Part shown: piece by piece, positions 34,567-43,619 of the stretch | How the letters are laid out: each line of letters starts with the position of its first letter | How positions within the stretch are numbered: the stretch's first letter is position 1 | Assembly: GCA_050011775.1 (NCBI GenBank) | Contig: JBEKIL010000013.1 | Span: forward strand, 74,409 to 138,408 | Direction of reading: 5' to 3' | Origin: CAVZMI01 sp050011775 | Lineage (GTDB): Bacteria > Bacteroidota > Ignavibacteria > UBA10030 > CAVZMI01 | Length of the DNA: 64,000 nt | The notes under the pieces: generated by a model | The model's database searches: none | Told to the model about the DNA's origin: nothing | The model's input: the letters and a program-made list of their open reading frames with translations, nothing else | Translations under genes and position numbers: made by a program

Positions 34567-34575
34567 GCAGCTAAC
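34567..34575 (-). repeat. Isolated attC/attI-like core GTTAGCTGC
   Basis: The plus strand reads GCAGCTAAC, identical to the core at 33365-33373, and lies 30 bases upstream of the TIR start. On the gene strand this is the R' half expected at the upstream border of the TIR cassette. No inner stem or partner R'' half was found to its right, so it could be the remnant of a site or chance. Confidence 0.4.
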
Positions 34576-34712
34576 TAGCCCATTAATGATACGCATGTCG
34601 TATATCTTTAAAATAAACAGGCGTCCACTATTTTGAATTAAAAGTGGAGCTGTCAGGACTTATTTTCACTCAGAGAAAAAAAGTGGATGCGTCTGTGAGT
34701 TTAATCTAATAT

Positions 34713-34778
34713 CGGAGTATAAGAAACTGCGAATTAAAAAGCAATAATTATGAAAATACCTGAGTATTCTCGAAAATA
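34713..34778. repeat. Direct repeat copy 1 flanking the DJ-1 gene
   Basis: About 66 bases beginning CGGAGTATAAGAAACTGCG match 35431-35497 with a handful of substitutions and one indel. The two copies lie in the same orientation on either side of the DJ-1/PfpI gene, so the gene sits in a repeat-bounded segment of about 0.72 kb. Confidence 0.75.
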
Positions 34779-34786
34779 TCGCCGAC

Positions 34787-35371
34787 TTATTCGAATCCCA
34801 TCACTTGCCGGATGCAATCCGCATTCGCTTCGCCGGTTATTCTCGCTAATAGTTCAAACGCAACTTCCATCGCAGTGGCTGGTGACGTAGAAGTGATAAC
34901 ATTCCTATCGCAAACAATCGGCTGATCGACTACATTCACCCCAAATCCAGCTAATTGTTTACGTCGTAATCCTTCCCGCAGATGATAGGTGGTTGCATTG
35001 CGTCCCTTAAGAATACCGCTATTGGCAATTGGAAGAGCACCCACGCATATCGAAGCGATTGGTTTCTCCAATTTATCAAAGCGGCGGATCAGGTCGGCGA
35101 CTGACTCGGAATAGGCTTGTTCATAATAGCCATAGGTTTCAAATCCGCCCGGAACGGCCAGCGCGTCAAAATCTTCCGCCTTTATTTCGGATAGAAGCTT
35201 GTCTGGAATCACCTTCATCCCAAATGTCCCTCGAACTTCGTTCTGCAAGCCGACCGTTACGACTTCCACTGCTTCTGTGCCGTATGCCCCGGACCAGCCC
35301 AGGACATCGTAAAACGCAGCGGCTTCATAAATCTCAACACCGTTGCACAATAGAAGTAAGACTTTTTTCAT
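34787..35371 (-). CDS. DJ-1/PfpI family protein
   Basis: 194 residues from the ATG at 35371, which gives the standard DJ-1 N-terminus MKKVLLLLCNGVEIYEAAAF; longer starts add residues unlike the family. The nucleophile elbow is ASICVGALPIANSG with Cys109, and the partner glutamate lies in VEIYEA near residue 14-16. Family members are deglycase-like, chaperone or stress proteins, and this one resembles the YajL/DJ-1 branch in length. Direct repeats of about 65 bp flank the gene on both sides. Confidence 0.85.
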   Translation of the reverse strand: MKKVLLLLCNGVEIYEAAAFYDVLGWSGAYGTEAVEVVTVGLQNEVRGTFGMKVIPDKLLSEIKAEDFDALAVPGGFETYGYYEQAYSESVADLIRRFDKLEKPIASICVGALPIANSGILKGRNATTYHLREGLRRKQLAGFGVNVVDQPIVCDRNVITSTSPATAMEVAFELLARITGEANADCIRQVMGFE

Positions 35372-35430
35372 GGCTTCATCTCTACGCTCCGGACTATCAA
35401 TCCGGAAGATTGAACATTTCTGCAATTCAA

Positions 35431-35497
35431 ACGGAGTATAAGGAACTGCGAATTAAAAAGCAATAATTTTGGGAAATAACTGAGCATTCTTGAAAAT
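35431..35497. repeat. Direct repeat copy 2 flanking the DJ-1 gene
   Basis: Begins CGGAGTATAAGGAACTGCG and matches 34713-34778. It starts 60 bases upstream of the DJ-1 start, so it could carry that gene's promoter, while copy 1 lies just downstream of its stop. Confidence 0.75.
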
Positions 35498-35514
35498 GTA
35501 GTTGAGCTGTTTTC

Positions 35515-35971
35515 AGGACGATTAAACTTATCGTCCTACATGGTTTTCACCAGCCACTTTGAGGACGATTAAACTAATCGTCCTACATTGTTGTTATCTA
35601 CCTTTTTAGGACGATTAAACCTGTGGTGCACTAAAGTACTACCCTGAGCACGCCGGATGCGTGCCGAAGGGTACGGCTTCGCTGAGCTCCGTCGAACCAC
35701 TTGTGGTGAGCCCCTCGACAAGCTCGGGGTAAACTTGTCGAACCACTGATCATCCCACATGGTTTTCATCAAGCACTTTGAGGACGATCAAACTGATCGT
35801 CCTACATGGTTTTTATCAAGCACTTTGAGGACGATCAAACTGATCGTCCTACATTGTTTTCATTAAGCACTTTGAGGACGATCAAACTTGTGGTGAGCTT
35901 GTCGAACCACTGATCGTCCTACATTGTTGTCATCAAGCATTTTTAGGACAATTAAGCTAATCGTCCTACCT
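35515..35971. repeat. Seven tandem palindromic repeats of about 47 bp, two with nested insertions
   Basis: Each unit has the palindrome AGGACGATYAAACTRATCGT ending CCT, followed by a conserved linker with 'acatkgtt' and 'aagcactttg'. Units start near 35515, 35562, 35608, 35781, 35828, 35875 and 35946. The third and sixth units are interrupted at the same point, after AAAC in the loop: the sixth by 23 bases reading TTGTGGTGAGCTTGTCGAAC plus CAC, the third by about 120 bases of related palindromes. The last unit is diverged and truncated. No ORF is present. Confidence 0.85.
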
Positions 35972-36116
35972 TTATTCTTGTTTTATATAGATTTTTATGT
36001 AGAAACCACAGCAATTATCGCCTTGCTTTTCTATCAAAGCTTCTCTATATTCGTACGTTAAAAATTCAAGACAGGAGTCTTCGAACTGCCTTTTTTGATC
36101 CTTCTATATATATTTT

Positions 36117-37034
36117 ATGAACCTCATCAACAAGCTTGTCGTCACGATTCTTCCGTTTATCCCCAAACCCCTTGTACGTTTTTTTGCCAAACGCTATATC
36201 GCAGGTGAAACATTGAGCGACGCAGCTCGCGTCGTGACCGAGTTATCGAAAAAATATGCGATGGCGACGATAGATGTTCTCGGGGAAGACGTCACCAAAA
36301 ACGAAGAAGCGATCGATGCACGGGAGTTGTGCAAGGACGTACTCCGAATGATCACAGAGCTGAAACTCGACGCGAATCTGTCGGTGAAGCTTACACAGTT
36401 CGGCCTGAAGCTCGACAAGGAGTTTTGTTATGCCAATGTGCGCGAAGTCGTCGAGCTCGCCGGATCGTCCAATTACTTTATCTGGATCGATATGGAAGAC
36501 CATACCTGTACGGACGATACGATCGAGATATTTACACGACTTAGAAAAGAATTTACCAACGTCGGTGTTGCACTTCAGGCGTACCTCAAACGTACCGGAT
36601 CGGATGTCGACAAACTGAATGAGCTGGGTGCAGGATTCAGACTGTGCAAAGGTATTTATATCGAACCTGAAGAGATAGCCCTCAAGAAAAAGCAGGAGGT
36701 ACGGGAGAATTTCCTGAAACTCCTAGACCGTATGCTTTCGAAAAAAGCGTATGTCGGTATCGCGACGCACGACATCTATCTTATCGTCGGAGCGAAACAA
36801 CTTATTGCAAAATATGATCTTCAGCCCGACAAATATGAATTCCAGATGCTTCTGGGCGTCCGGAGCGATCTGCGCGATGCACTCCTTGCCGGCGGACACC
36901 GGCTCAGGATATACGTCCCGTTCGGCTCAAAATGGTACGCTTATTCTCTGCGGCGCTTTAAGGAAAACCCGGAAGTCGCAGGCTATGTATTCAAAGCGCT
37001 TTTCGATTGGGCGAGATTTGTCAGAAGAAAATGA
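36117..37034 (+). CDS. Proline dehydrogenase
   Basis: 305 residues, the size of stand-alone bacterial PRODH. The FAD-binding barrel shows VSLQAYL-like GVALQAYLKRTGSD, RLCKGIYIEPEEIALKKK, GIATHDIYLI and FQMLLGVRSDLRDALLAGGHRLRIYVPFG, which are the conserved PRODH strands. It oxidises proline to pyrroline-5-carboxylate and passes electrons to the quinone pool. No P5C dehydrogenase is adjacent. With the peptidases and OPT carriers in this window it suits growth on peptides. The upstream region is AT-rich without an obvious ribosome site. Confidence 0.92.
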   Translation: MNLINKLVVTILPFIPKPLVRFFAKRYIAGETLSDAARVVTELSKKYAMATIDVLGEDVTKNEEAIDARELCKDVLRMITELKLDANLSVKLTQFGLKLDKEFCYANVREVVELAGSSNYFIWIDMEDHTCTDDTIEIFTRLRKEFTNVGVALQAYLKRTGSDVDKLNELGAGFRLCKGIYIEPEEIALKKKQEVRENFLKLLDRMLSKKAYVGIATHDIYLIVGAKQLIAKYDLQPDKYEFQMLLGVRSDLRDALLAGGHRLRIYVPFGSKWYAYSLRRFKENPEVAGYVFKALFDWARFVRRK

Positions 37035-37040
37035 TAGATA

Positions 37041-38145
37041 GGTCGCTCCTAACGGAGCTTGAATATTTTCTCCTATATGATGTTCTACAAATAGGCCGTC
37101 CCTACGGGACTAAAGAGAGTTCTTTATATATTTGTACCAAATGGCAACAGGGATATCTAAATACAAAAACGGAAAAAGCCGATATTAAAAAAATATATCG
37201 CCGTTTAAGGACACCCCGTAGGGGCCAACGTGCACCCGTTTTTTGGGTGTGGCCTGTTTGTAGCATTATAAACAGCAATCAAAATTGTAGCACCGTAGGT
37301 GCGACCTATGCAATAGATGTTTTGTCTATGTAATCTGTTTTGTGATAGGTCGCTCCTGACGGAGCTTGAATATCCATCTTATATGATGTTCTACAAATAG
37401 GTCGTCCCTACGGGACTAAAGAGAGTTCTTTATATATTTGTACCAAATGGCAACAGGGATATATATCCGGATATCTAAATACAAAAACATCCTAAAAAAA
37501 CAAATTGCCATTTTAGGATACCTCAGAGGGGTAGCGGAAAGAATTCACCATCAAAAAAATAAACAGCCATTTCAGGATGCCCCATAGGGGCAGCCTGTTT
37601 GTAGCATTATAAACAGCAATCAAAATTGTAGCACCGTAGGTGCGACCTAGGCAATGGATGTTTTGTCCATGTAATCTATTTTGTGATGGGTCGCTCCTGA
37701 CGGAGCTTGAATGTTTTTTTCTGTATTGTTTTCTACAAATAGGCCGTCCCCATGGGACTAGGGAGAGTCCCAAATATGTTTGTGCCAAATGGCAACGGGA
37801 TTATTTAGCCGGATATCTAAATACAAAAACATCCTAAAAAAACAAATTGCCATTTTAGGACACCTCAGAGGGGTGGCGGAAAGAATTCACCATCAAAAAA
37901 ACAAACAACCATTTCAGGATGCCCCATAGGGGCAGCCTGTTTGTAGCATTATAAACAGCAATCAAAATTGTAGCACCGTAGGTGCGACCTATGCAATAGA
38001 TGTTTTGTCTATGTAATCTGTTTTGTGATAGATCGCTCCTGACGGAGCTTGAATATTTTTTTTCTGTATTATTTTCTACAAATAGGCCGTCCCTCCGGGA
38101 CTAAAGAGAGTTCTGTATATATTTGTGGCACTAAATAGCGATCAA
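37041..38145. repeat. Tandem array of about 340-bp units built from short palindromes
   Basis: Units begin with GGTCGCTCCTGACGGAGCTT or close variants at 37041, 37348, 37689 and 38031, giving periods of 307, 341 and 342 bases and a final partial copy that stops just before the OPT gene. Each unit contains a series of hairpins: GCTCC/GGAGC, GTCCC/GGGAC, CCCC/GGGG (as in cccgtaggggc) and GCACC/GGTGC. Open frames inside are by-products of the repetition. Such palindromes also occur at 49.9-50.2 kb. Confidence 0.9.
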
Positions 38146-38160
38146 AACTAGGAGAATTGT

Positions 38161-40236
38161 ATGGCTGACGTCTCTACACCGTACAGGCCGTATGTCCCGG
38201 CTGAAACCTCTATGAAAGAATTTACACTCCGTGCGCTTCTGATCGGATTGGTAATGTGCGTTGTTCTCGGAGCCGCGAATGCGTACCTGGGTCTTAAGGC
38301 GGGTATGACGATCGCAGCGACTTACCCTGCGGCGGTGATCGGGATGGCTGTCCTTCGCATATTCCGCGGATCGATTTTAGAAGAAAATTTCGCCCGTACC
38401 GTCGGCTCGATCGGCGAATCCGTCGCTGCCGGGGCGATCTTCACGATACCGGCGTTCGTCGTGTTAAAGATCTGGAATTTTAATGTGGAGAGCATGCTTT
38501 CCGAGTACCTGATAGCGGCTTCATTGATGATCCTCGGAGGTATTCTCGGTATTCTGTTCGTGACGGTACTTCGCCGCGTCATGGTGGAAGATGCCACACT
38601 GCCGTTCCCCGAATCAGTCGCCGCCGCCGAAATCCATAAAGCGGGTCAGCGCGGTGCCGGGGCTGCGATTCAGCTTTTTCAGGCCATGGCCGTCGGTGCA
38701 TTCATTAAGTTGATGGACGGTTTGAATATTTTTCATTCGTCCAATGATTTTCAGGTGATGGTCGGACGCGTAAAGGATTCATTCGTAAGACTTGGATTGA
38801 AGGCCGATTCTGAAAAAATTATCGGAGGCGGCATAACCACAATTTCTGCTCCGGCTGCAACACCCGCGTACATCGGCGTCGGTTATATTATCGGACCCGA
38901 ACTCGGTGCGTTGAACTTTGCAGGCGGACTTCTGGCCTGGGGGCTGTTCGTTCCACTCCTCGTGTTTTTTCTAGGACCCTATGAGATCGATAAATATTTG
39001 GCGGCGAATAATAACGATACACTTGGCGCCTGGGCTGCACTGACAGGTCATCTATATCGCTATATCGTCCGTCCCATCGCAGTCGGAGGGATGCTTGTCG
39101 GAGCATGTTATACGTTATGGAAAATGCGGAAGAATTTAATTCTGGGCATCAAGCGAGGCGTTGCAGATATTAAAAAGACCGCGGCCGCTTCTGCCGCCAC
39201 CGAACGTACACAAAAAGATTTACCGTTTAAAAGTGTAATACTAGGGATAGCCGTCGTGTTTGCTTTGATGATCGGTCTTTATTTCTATTTTACCAATATG
39301 ATGCTCGGTGCAATCCTTGCGGCTGTTGTAATGTTGGTCACCGGATTCTTCTTTGCAGCCGTATCGGGTAACCTCGTCGGAATGATCGGATCGTCCAATA
39401 ATCCGATCTCCGGCCTGACGCTTGCCGCTACGGTTGTAGCCGCTCTCACGATGGTTCTCGTTGGCGCGTACGGCATGGCTGGTGTCGCTGCAGTGCTCGG
39501 TGTCGCCGCAGTTGTATGTGTATCGTCGGCAGTTGCGGGTGAAATGCTGCAGGATCTAAAAGTCGGTCACATACTTGGAGGCACGCCTTCCAGGATGCAA
39601 ATCGGCGATATCATCGGCGTTATCATGGCAGGACTTGTAATGTTTTTCCCGTTGTATGTTCTCCATAATTCGGATCTCGCAAGTAATCCTTTATCGGGCG
39701 GATTCGGAGGACCGAAGCTTCCCGCACCGCAGGCGGGTCTGATGGCTGCTTTGTCGCTAGGGATTGTGGGAGGTGAAATGGCATGGCCGCTTGTCATTGT
39801 CGGAATAGCATTGGGATTTTCGCTCATCCTGATAAGAGTAAAAAGTCCGATGTTGTTTTCTGTCGGCATGTATTTACCGCTTGAGACGACCTTCGCGATC
39901 TTCATCGGCGGCCTGGTACGCGGCTTCGTCGATAAACGTTCCGCAAAGCGCGGATACAACGACGCCCAGAAGACGCGCGTCGAAAATGCCGGCATACTAT
40001 CGGCATCGGGCTTGATCGCCGGCGAAGCGTTGATGGGATTGTTCATCGCGACTGTGGTGTTTGTACGTGATAGAGTGAGCGGGACACCGGAATTCTGGAC
40101 ACTGAAGGTATTCGAATCGATCGCATCGTGGCTTGCAATACCGGTCTTCGTGCTGCTCGCGGCCTACTTGATCCTTGTGCCGCTCTCCAAGGCCGGCAGG
40201 CCGGACGAGCCCGCACCGCCGACTGCAATGATGTGA
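38161..40236 (+). CDS. OPT family oligopeptide transporter
   Basis: 691 residues with about 15 membrane segments. It starts YRPYVPAETSMKEFTLRALLIG and contains NAYLGLKAGMTIAATYPAAVIG, GGTPSRMQIGDIIGV, PAPQAGLMA and the repeated GSSNNPISGLTLAAT segment typical of OPT carriers. OPT proteins import peptides or metal chelates with protons. A ribosome site AGGAG precedes the ATG at 38161. It is followed 16 bases later by a PqqD-like gene. A paralogue lies at 51565-53517. Confidence 0.92.
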   Translation: MADVSTPYRPYVPAETSMKEFTLRALLIGLVMCVVLGAANAYLGLKAGMTIAATYPAAVIGMAVLRIFRGSILEENFARTVGSIGESVAAGAIFTIPAFVVLKIWNFNVESMLSEYLIAASLMILGGILGILFVTVLRRVMVEDATLPFPESVAAAEIHKAGQRGAGAAIQLFQAMAVGAFIKLMDGLNIFHSSNDFQVMVGRVKDSFVRLGLKADSEKIIGGGITTISAPAATPAYIGVGYIIGPELGALNFAGGLLAWGLFVPLLVFFLGPYEIDKYLAANNNDTLGAWAALTGHLYRYIVRPIAVGGMLVGACYTLWKMRKNLILGIKRGVADIKKTAAASAATERTQKDLPFKSVILGIAVVFALMIGLYFYFTNMMLGAILAAVVMLVTGFFFAAVSGNLVGMIGSSNNPISGLTLAATVVAALTMVLVGAYGMAGVAAVLGVAAVVCVSSAVAGEMLQDLKVGHILGGTPSRMQIGDIIGVIMAGLVMFFPLYVLHNSDLASNPLSGGFGGPKLPAPQAGLMAALSLGIVGGEMAWPLVIVGIALGFSLILIRVKSPMLFSVGMYLPLETTFAIFIGGLVRGFVDKRSAKRGYNDAQKTRVENAGILSASGLIAGEALMGLFIATVVFVRDRVSGTPEFWTLKVFESIASWLAIPVFVLLAAYLILVPLSKAGRPDEPAPPTAMM

Positions 40237-40252
40237 TATCGAAGGAAAAAAT

Positions 40253-40588
40253 ATGAAGAGACGTTCTGTGCCGCTGAATCTGCTTGATCTGCAGCCGGAA
40301 CGTCTTTTTCAATGGGAAGAAGGCGAAGACGGTAACGTCGTCGTGCTGGTACCGAAATTTCGTCATCCATGGCTTCAGTGGCTGCAGGCGCGACTCAAAA
40401 AAAAATATTTTCGTGTCAGGCTCGATGCGTTCGGGAGCCATATCTGGCGTGCCTGTGATGGGAGGATGAAAGTTGCAGCCATTGCTGAATCTTTTCGTGA
40501 ACAATTCGGCGATGTTCCGGAATTATATGAACGGATAGGAAAGTTCCTGAGGCATCTGGAACGGGGAAGTATTGTCAGAATAAAATAA
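40253..40588 (+). CDS. PqqD-family (RRE-like) protein
   Basis: 111 residues. After a basic N-terminus the PqqD pattern appears: VVVLVPKFRHPWLQWLQARL, RVRLDAFGSHIWRACDGRMKVAAIAESFREQFGD and ELYERIGKFLRHLERGSIVRI. PqqD-like domains bind leader peptides of RiPPs or act as free-standing proteins of unknown role. No radical SAM enzyme or precursor peptide is visible nearby; instead the gene follows the OPT transporter by 16 bases, so it may work with it. Confidence 0.8.
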   Translation: MKRRSVPLNLLDLQPERLFQWEEGEDGNVVVLVPKFRHPWLQWLQARLKKKYFRVRLDAFGSHIWRACDGRMKVAAIAESFREQFGDVPELYERIGKFLRHLERGSIVRIK

Positions 40589-40875
40589 GAATTCCTTTCC
40601 GCACGGGGGGCCCTGATACAATATTATCTGTATCGAAAATATAATACCACAGCATTATTCAGGGCAATGAGTGGTACTGTGCTCTCTTTTCAAAATCGAA
40701 ACTAATAATAGGAGCACCGACACAGAGATCACAAAGGATCCACAAAGGTCGCAAAGTGTTGGGCTAATTAGACTGTACACTTAGCTTCTTAGCGGTAAAT
40801 CATATTTTTTACTTTTTCCTTTTTACTTGTTAATAGGCTGTTTGAAAATAATAATAGATTGGATAGGAGACCACT

Positions 40876-42333
40876 ATGTCATCAGCAATTGAAGGTCTGG
40901 AGCCAAAAAAAATATGGGAATATTTTGCCGAGCTCAGTACAATTCCCCGCGGCTCAAAGAACGAAGCGAAAGCGGCTGCGTATATCGTAGGCGTGGCAAA
41001 AAAGCTCGGACTCGAAGTTCAGAAAGATACTGCAGGCAATGTTGTTGTCAGAAAACCTGCTGGCGCAGGACGTGAGAATGCGCCAATGGTTGCTCTGCAG
41101 GGTCATCTTGATATGGTCTGCGAGAAGAACAAGGATAAAGTCCACAATTTCGAAAAAGATCCGATAGTCCTTCGCCGCAACGGTAATTTCCTCACTGCGG
41201 ACGGCACAACGCTGGGCGCCGATAACGGAATTGGCGTTTGTACCGCCCTCGCGTTGATGGAAGAGCAATCGGTTCTCCATGGTCCGCTCGAATTCCTCTT
41301 TACCATTGATGAGGAAACAGGATTGACTGGAGCCAATAATCTCAAGGACGATTTCGTGAAGTCGCGTACTCTGCTAAACCTCGATTCAGAAGAAGAGGGA
41401 ATACTCTACGTTGGTTGTTCGGGAGGCGGCGATACTGTGGGGACGCTTCATGTGGAGTTTGAAGCGATGCCTGCGCAATCTATAGCGATGAATTTGAAGA
41501 TCGGCGGGCTGAGAGGCGGGCATTCCGGTCTCGAGATTAACACAGGCCGGGGAAATGCAATCAAACTGATCAATCGTGTGCTGTACATTCTCACAGAAAT
41601 GGGGGTGAGGCTCGCGTCGATCGAAGGCGGGAACAAACGGAATGCAATTCCGCGTGAAACAGAAACGGTCATTGTCGTTCCGAAGAAACTCGTTGACGAA
41701 GTGAAAAAAGTTGTTGCATCGTGCGATGCGCTGTTTAAAACGGAATATGCGACGGTCGACGGCGGAGTTGCGCTTTCCGTCACTGAAATCAAGGGGAAGA
41801 GAGTCCGTGTGCTGAAAAAAGCGCGGCAGAAAAAACTTGTGATTCTCCTTTATGCGCTGCCGCACGGGGTAATTGCGATGAGTCCGGATATACCGGGCCT
41901 GGTCGAGACCTCGACGAACCTTGCAACGATCAACACGACCAGGAAGGGGATTATCATTGCGACGAGTCAGCGCAGCTCGGTGGAGAGCGAAAAGGAAGAC
42001 GTTGTGCAGATGGTGCACTCGACGTTCGTCCTTTCCGGTGCCGAAGTGGAACACGGCGACGGATATCCCGGATGGAAGCCGAATCTGAATTCGGCAATCC
42101 TGAAAATCGCTAAAGACACCTATCAGAAGAAATATGGGAGACTTCCCGAGGTAAAAGCCATTCATGCAGGATTGGAATGCGGCATCATCGGTGAAAAATT
42201 TCCCGGTATGGATATGATCTCATTCGGACCGACGCTTGAGATGGTTCACTCGCCCGAGGAACGCGTTCACATTGACACGGTGAAAACATTCTGGGACTAT
42301 TTATGCGCGATACTCGACAGGGTATCGTCATAA
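40876..42333 (+). CDS. pepD: Aminoacyl-histidine dipeptidase (M20C, PepD)
   Basis: 485 residues, cytosolic. Metal and catalytic motifs of M20 peptidases are clear: GHLDMVCEKN, TLGADNGIGVC, DEETGLTGAN, LNLDSEEEG with GCSGGGDT, and the late HAGLECGI and GPTLEMVHSPEERV. The size and motifs match PepD, which hydrolyses Xaa-His and other dipeptides using two zinc ions. GATAGGAG lies just before the ATG. It is transcribed alone; the 280 bases upstream hold no other gene. Confidence 0.95.
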   Translation: MSSAIEGLEPKKIWEYFAELSTIPRGSKNEAKAAAYIVGVAKKLGLEVQKDTAGNVVVRKPAGAGRENAPMVALQGHLDMVCEKNKDKVHNFEKDPIVLRRNGNFLTADGTTLGADNGIGVCTALALMEEQSVLHGPLEFLFTIDEETGLTGANNLKDDFVKSRTLLNLDSEEEGILYVGCSGGGDTVGTLHVEFEAMPAQSIAMNLKIGGLRGGHSGLEINTGRGNAIKLINRVLYILTEMGVRLASIEGGNKRNAIPRETETVIVVPKKLVDEVKKVVASCDALFKTEYATVDGGVALSVTEIKGKRVRVLKKARQKKLVILLYALPHGVIAMSPDIPGLVETSTNLATINTTRKGIIIATSQRSSVESEKEDVVQMVHSTFVLSGAEVEHGDGYPGWKPNLNSAILKIAKDTYQKKYGRLPEVKAIHAGLECGIIGEKFPGMDMISFGPTLEMVHSPEERVHIDTVKTFWDYLCAILDRVSS

Positions 42334-42450
42334 AAAATACCGATATATAAAGATTTTGATATTGAACTATAAATTATTAGATTCTCTCGTAGATCATAAT
42401 GATCGACATAGACCACGATCTTGAAGTCTTTGACACTGGATAATCGCTTA

Positions 42451-43599
42451 ATGAGTAACGATCAAGAGAAAAAAGTCGTTATAGATAGAGAACAATTCCC
42501 GGCACTCTTTGAAGCTCTCAAAAGAGAAGGTTATCGGATTATCGGACCGACGGTGCGCGACGAAGTTATCATCTACGATGAGATCAATGGAGTTGAAGAC
42601 CTCCCGATTGGAAGAACCGACGAACAGGCTCCCGGTAGTTACAGCCTGAAAAACGGCCGGCCCGATGCATTATTCGGCTTCACGGTAGGGCCGCAATCTC
42701 CGAAAAAATTTTTATTCCCGATGAGGCTGAAGCTCTTTGAAGCTCAAAAAGAAGGGCGCGGTTTCAATGTATCGTCAAACCTTAATTCCATTTCGGATGG
42801 TATTCCGCGGCTGGCTTTTTTGGGAATAAAGTCATGCGAATTGAGCGCGATTGAAATCCAGGACAAGATATTATTTGAAGGTATATATGCCGATCCATAC
42901 TACCGTACTCTCCGCGAACGGTCGTTGATTATTGCCGTAAATTGTACAACAACAGGTAATCAATGTTTCTGCGACTCGATGAAAACAGGTCCGAAGGCAA
43001 TTCGGGGATACGATATTGCCCTGACGGAAATCATCAGCGGCTATGGGCACTATTTCGTTGCCGATATGGGAAGCGACAAGGGGTCGGCGCTGATTCAATC
43101 AGTTCCCCATCATCCCGCTGAATCATCGCAATTGAAAATAGAAGAGCGGGCGATTGAAGAAGCTGTTGATACAATGGGACGGAAACTTGACACAAGGGAT
43201 ATCGAGAATCTCCTGTTCACCAATCTTGAACATCCCGAATGGGACAATGTCGCGTTGCGGTGCCTGACCTGTGCCAATTGTACGTTGGTGTGTCCGACAT
43301 GTTTCTGCATGACGGTCGAGGATACGACCGACATAACCGGTGAACATACAGAACGATGGCGCCGGTTGAACTCCTGTTTCACACTGGATTTCGCGAAAGT
43401 AGCAGGCGGGAATTTCAGAGCTTCTGCAAAATCACGATACCGGCAATGGCTGACGCATAAGCTGGCCGGATGGTATCAACAATTCGGGACATCCGGATGC
43501 GTCGGTTGCGGAAGATGCATCACATGGTGTCCCGTAGGAATCGATATTATTGCCGAAGTCGAAACAATCCGGGGAGATAGAACATCACGGAATGAATAA
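42451..43599 (+). CDS. hydB: Sulfhydrogenase beta subunit (HydB/AsrA-like, 4Fe-4S)
   Basis: 382 residues from the ATG at 42451; an in-frame TTG 30 bases earlier is possible. The C-terminus carries two ferredoxin-type cluster motifs, CLTCANCTLVCP at about residue 270 and CVGCGRCITWCP near residue 350. The preceding domain (IPRLAFLGIKSCELSAIEI, YRTLRERSLIIAVNCTT) is that of HydB/anaerobic sulfite reductase subunit A. It relays electrons between the flavoprotein HydG and the hydrogenase HydDA. It is the first gene of the hydrogenase operon. Confidence 0.88.
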   Translation: MSNDQEKKVVIDREQFPALFEALKREGYRIIGPTVRDEVIIYDEINGVEDLPIGRTDEQAPGSYSLKNGRPDALFGFTVGPQSPKKFLFPMRLKLFEAQKEGRGFNVSSNLNSISDGIPRLAFLGIKSCELSAIEIQDKILFEGIYADPYYRTLRERSLIIAVNCTTTGNQCFCDSMKTGPKAIRGYDIALTEIISGYGHYFVADMGSDKGSALIQSVPHHPAESSQLKIEERAIEEAVDTMGRKLDTRDIENLLFTNLEHPEWDNVALRCLTCANCTLVCPTCFCMTVEDTTDITGEHTERWRRLNSCFTLDFAKVAGGNFRASAKSRYRQWLTHKLAGWYQQFGTSGCVGCGRCITWCPVGIDIIAEVETIRGDRTSRNE

Positions 43600-43619
43600 T
43601 TTAATATAGAGAGGAGATC

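Noticed and set aside
21892..34575. Integrase gene for the cassette array
   Set aside because: No ORF in the window shows the tyrosine-recombinase motifs of IntI. If the array is real, its integrase is absent or outside the window.
35515..35971. CRISPR array
   Set aside because: The units are spaced regularly, but both the palindrome and the intervening sequence are conserved between units. There are no unique spacers and no cas genes.
37513..37837. Short ORFs on both strands inside the 340-bp repeats
   Set aside because: They repeat with the units and lack ribosome sites, so they arise from the repeat sequence.
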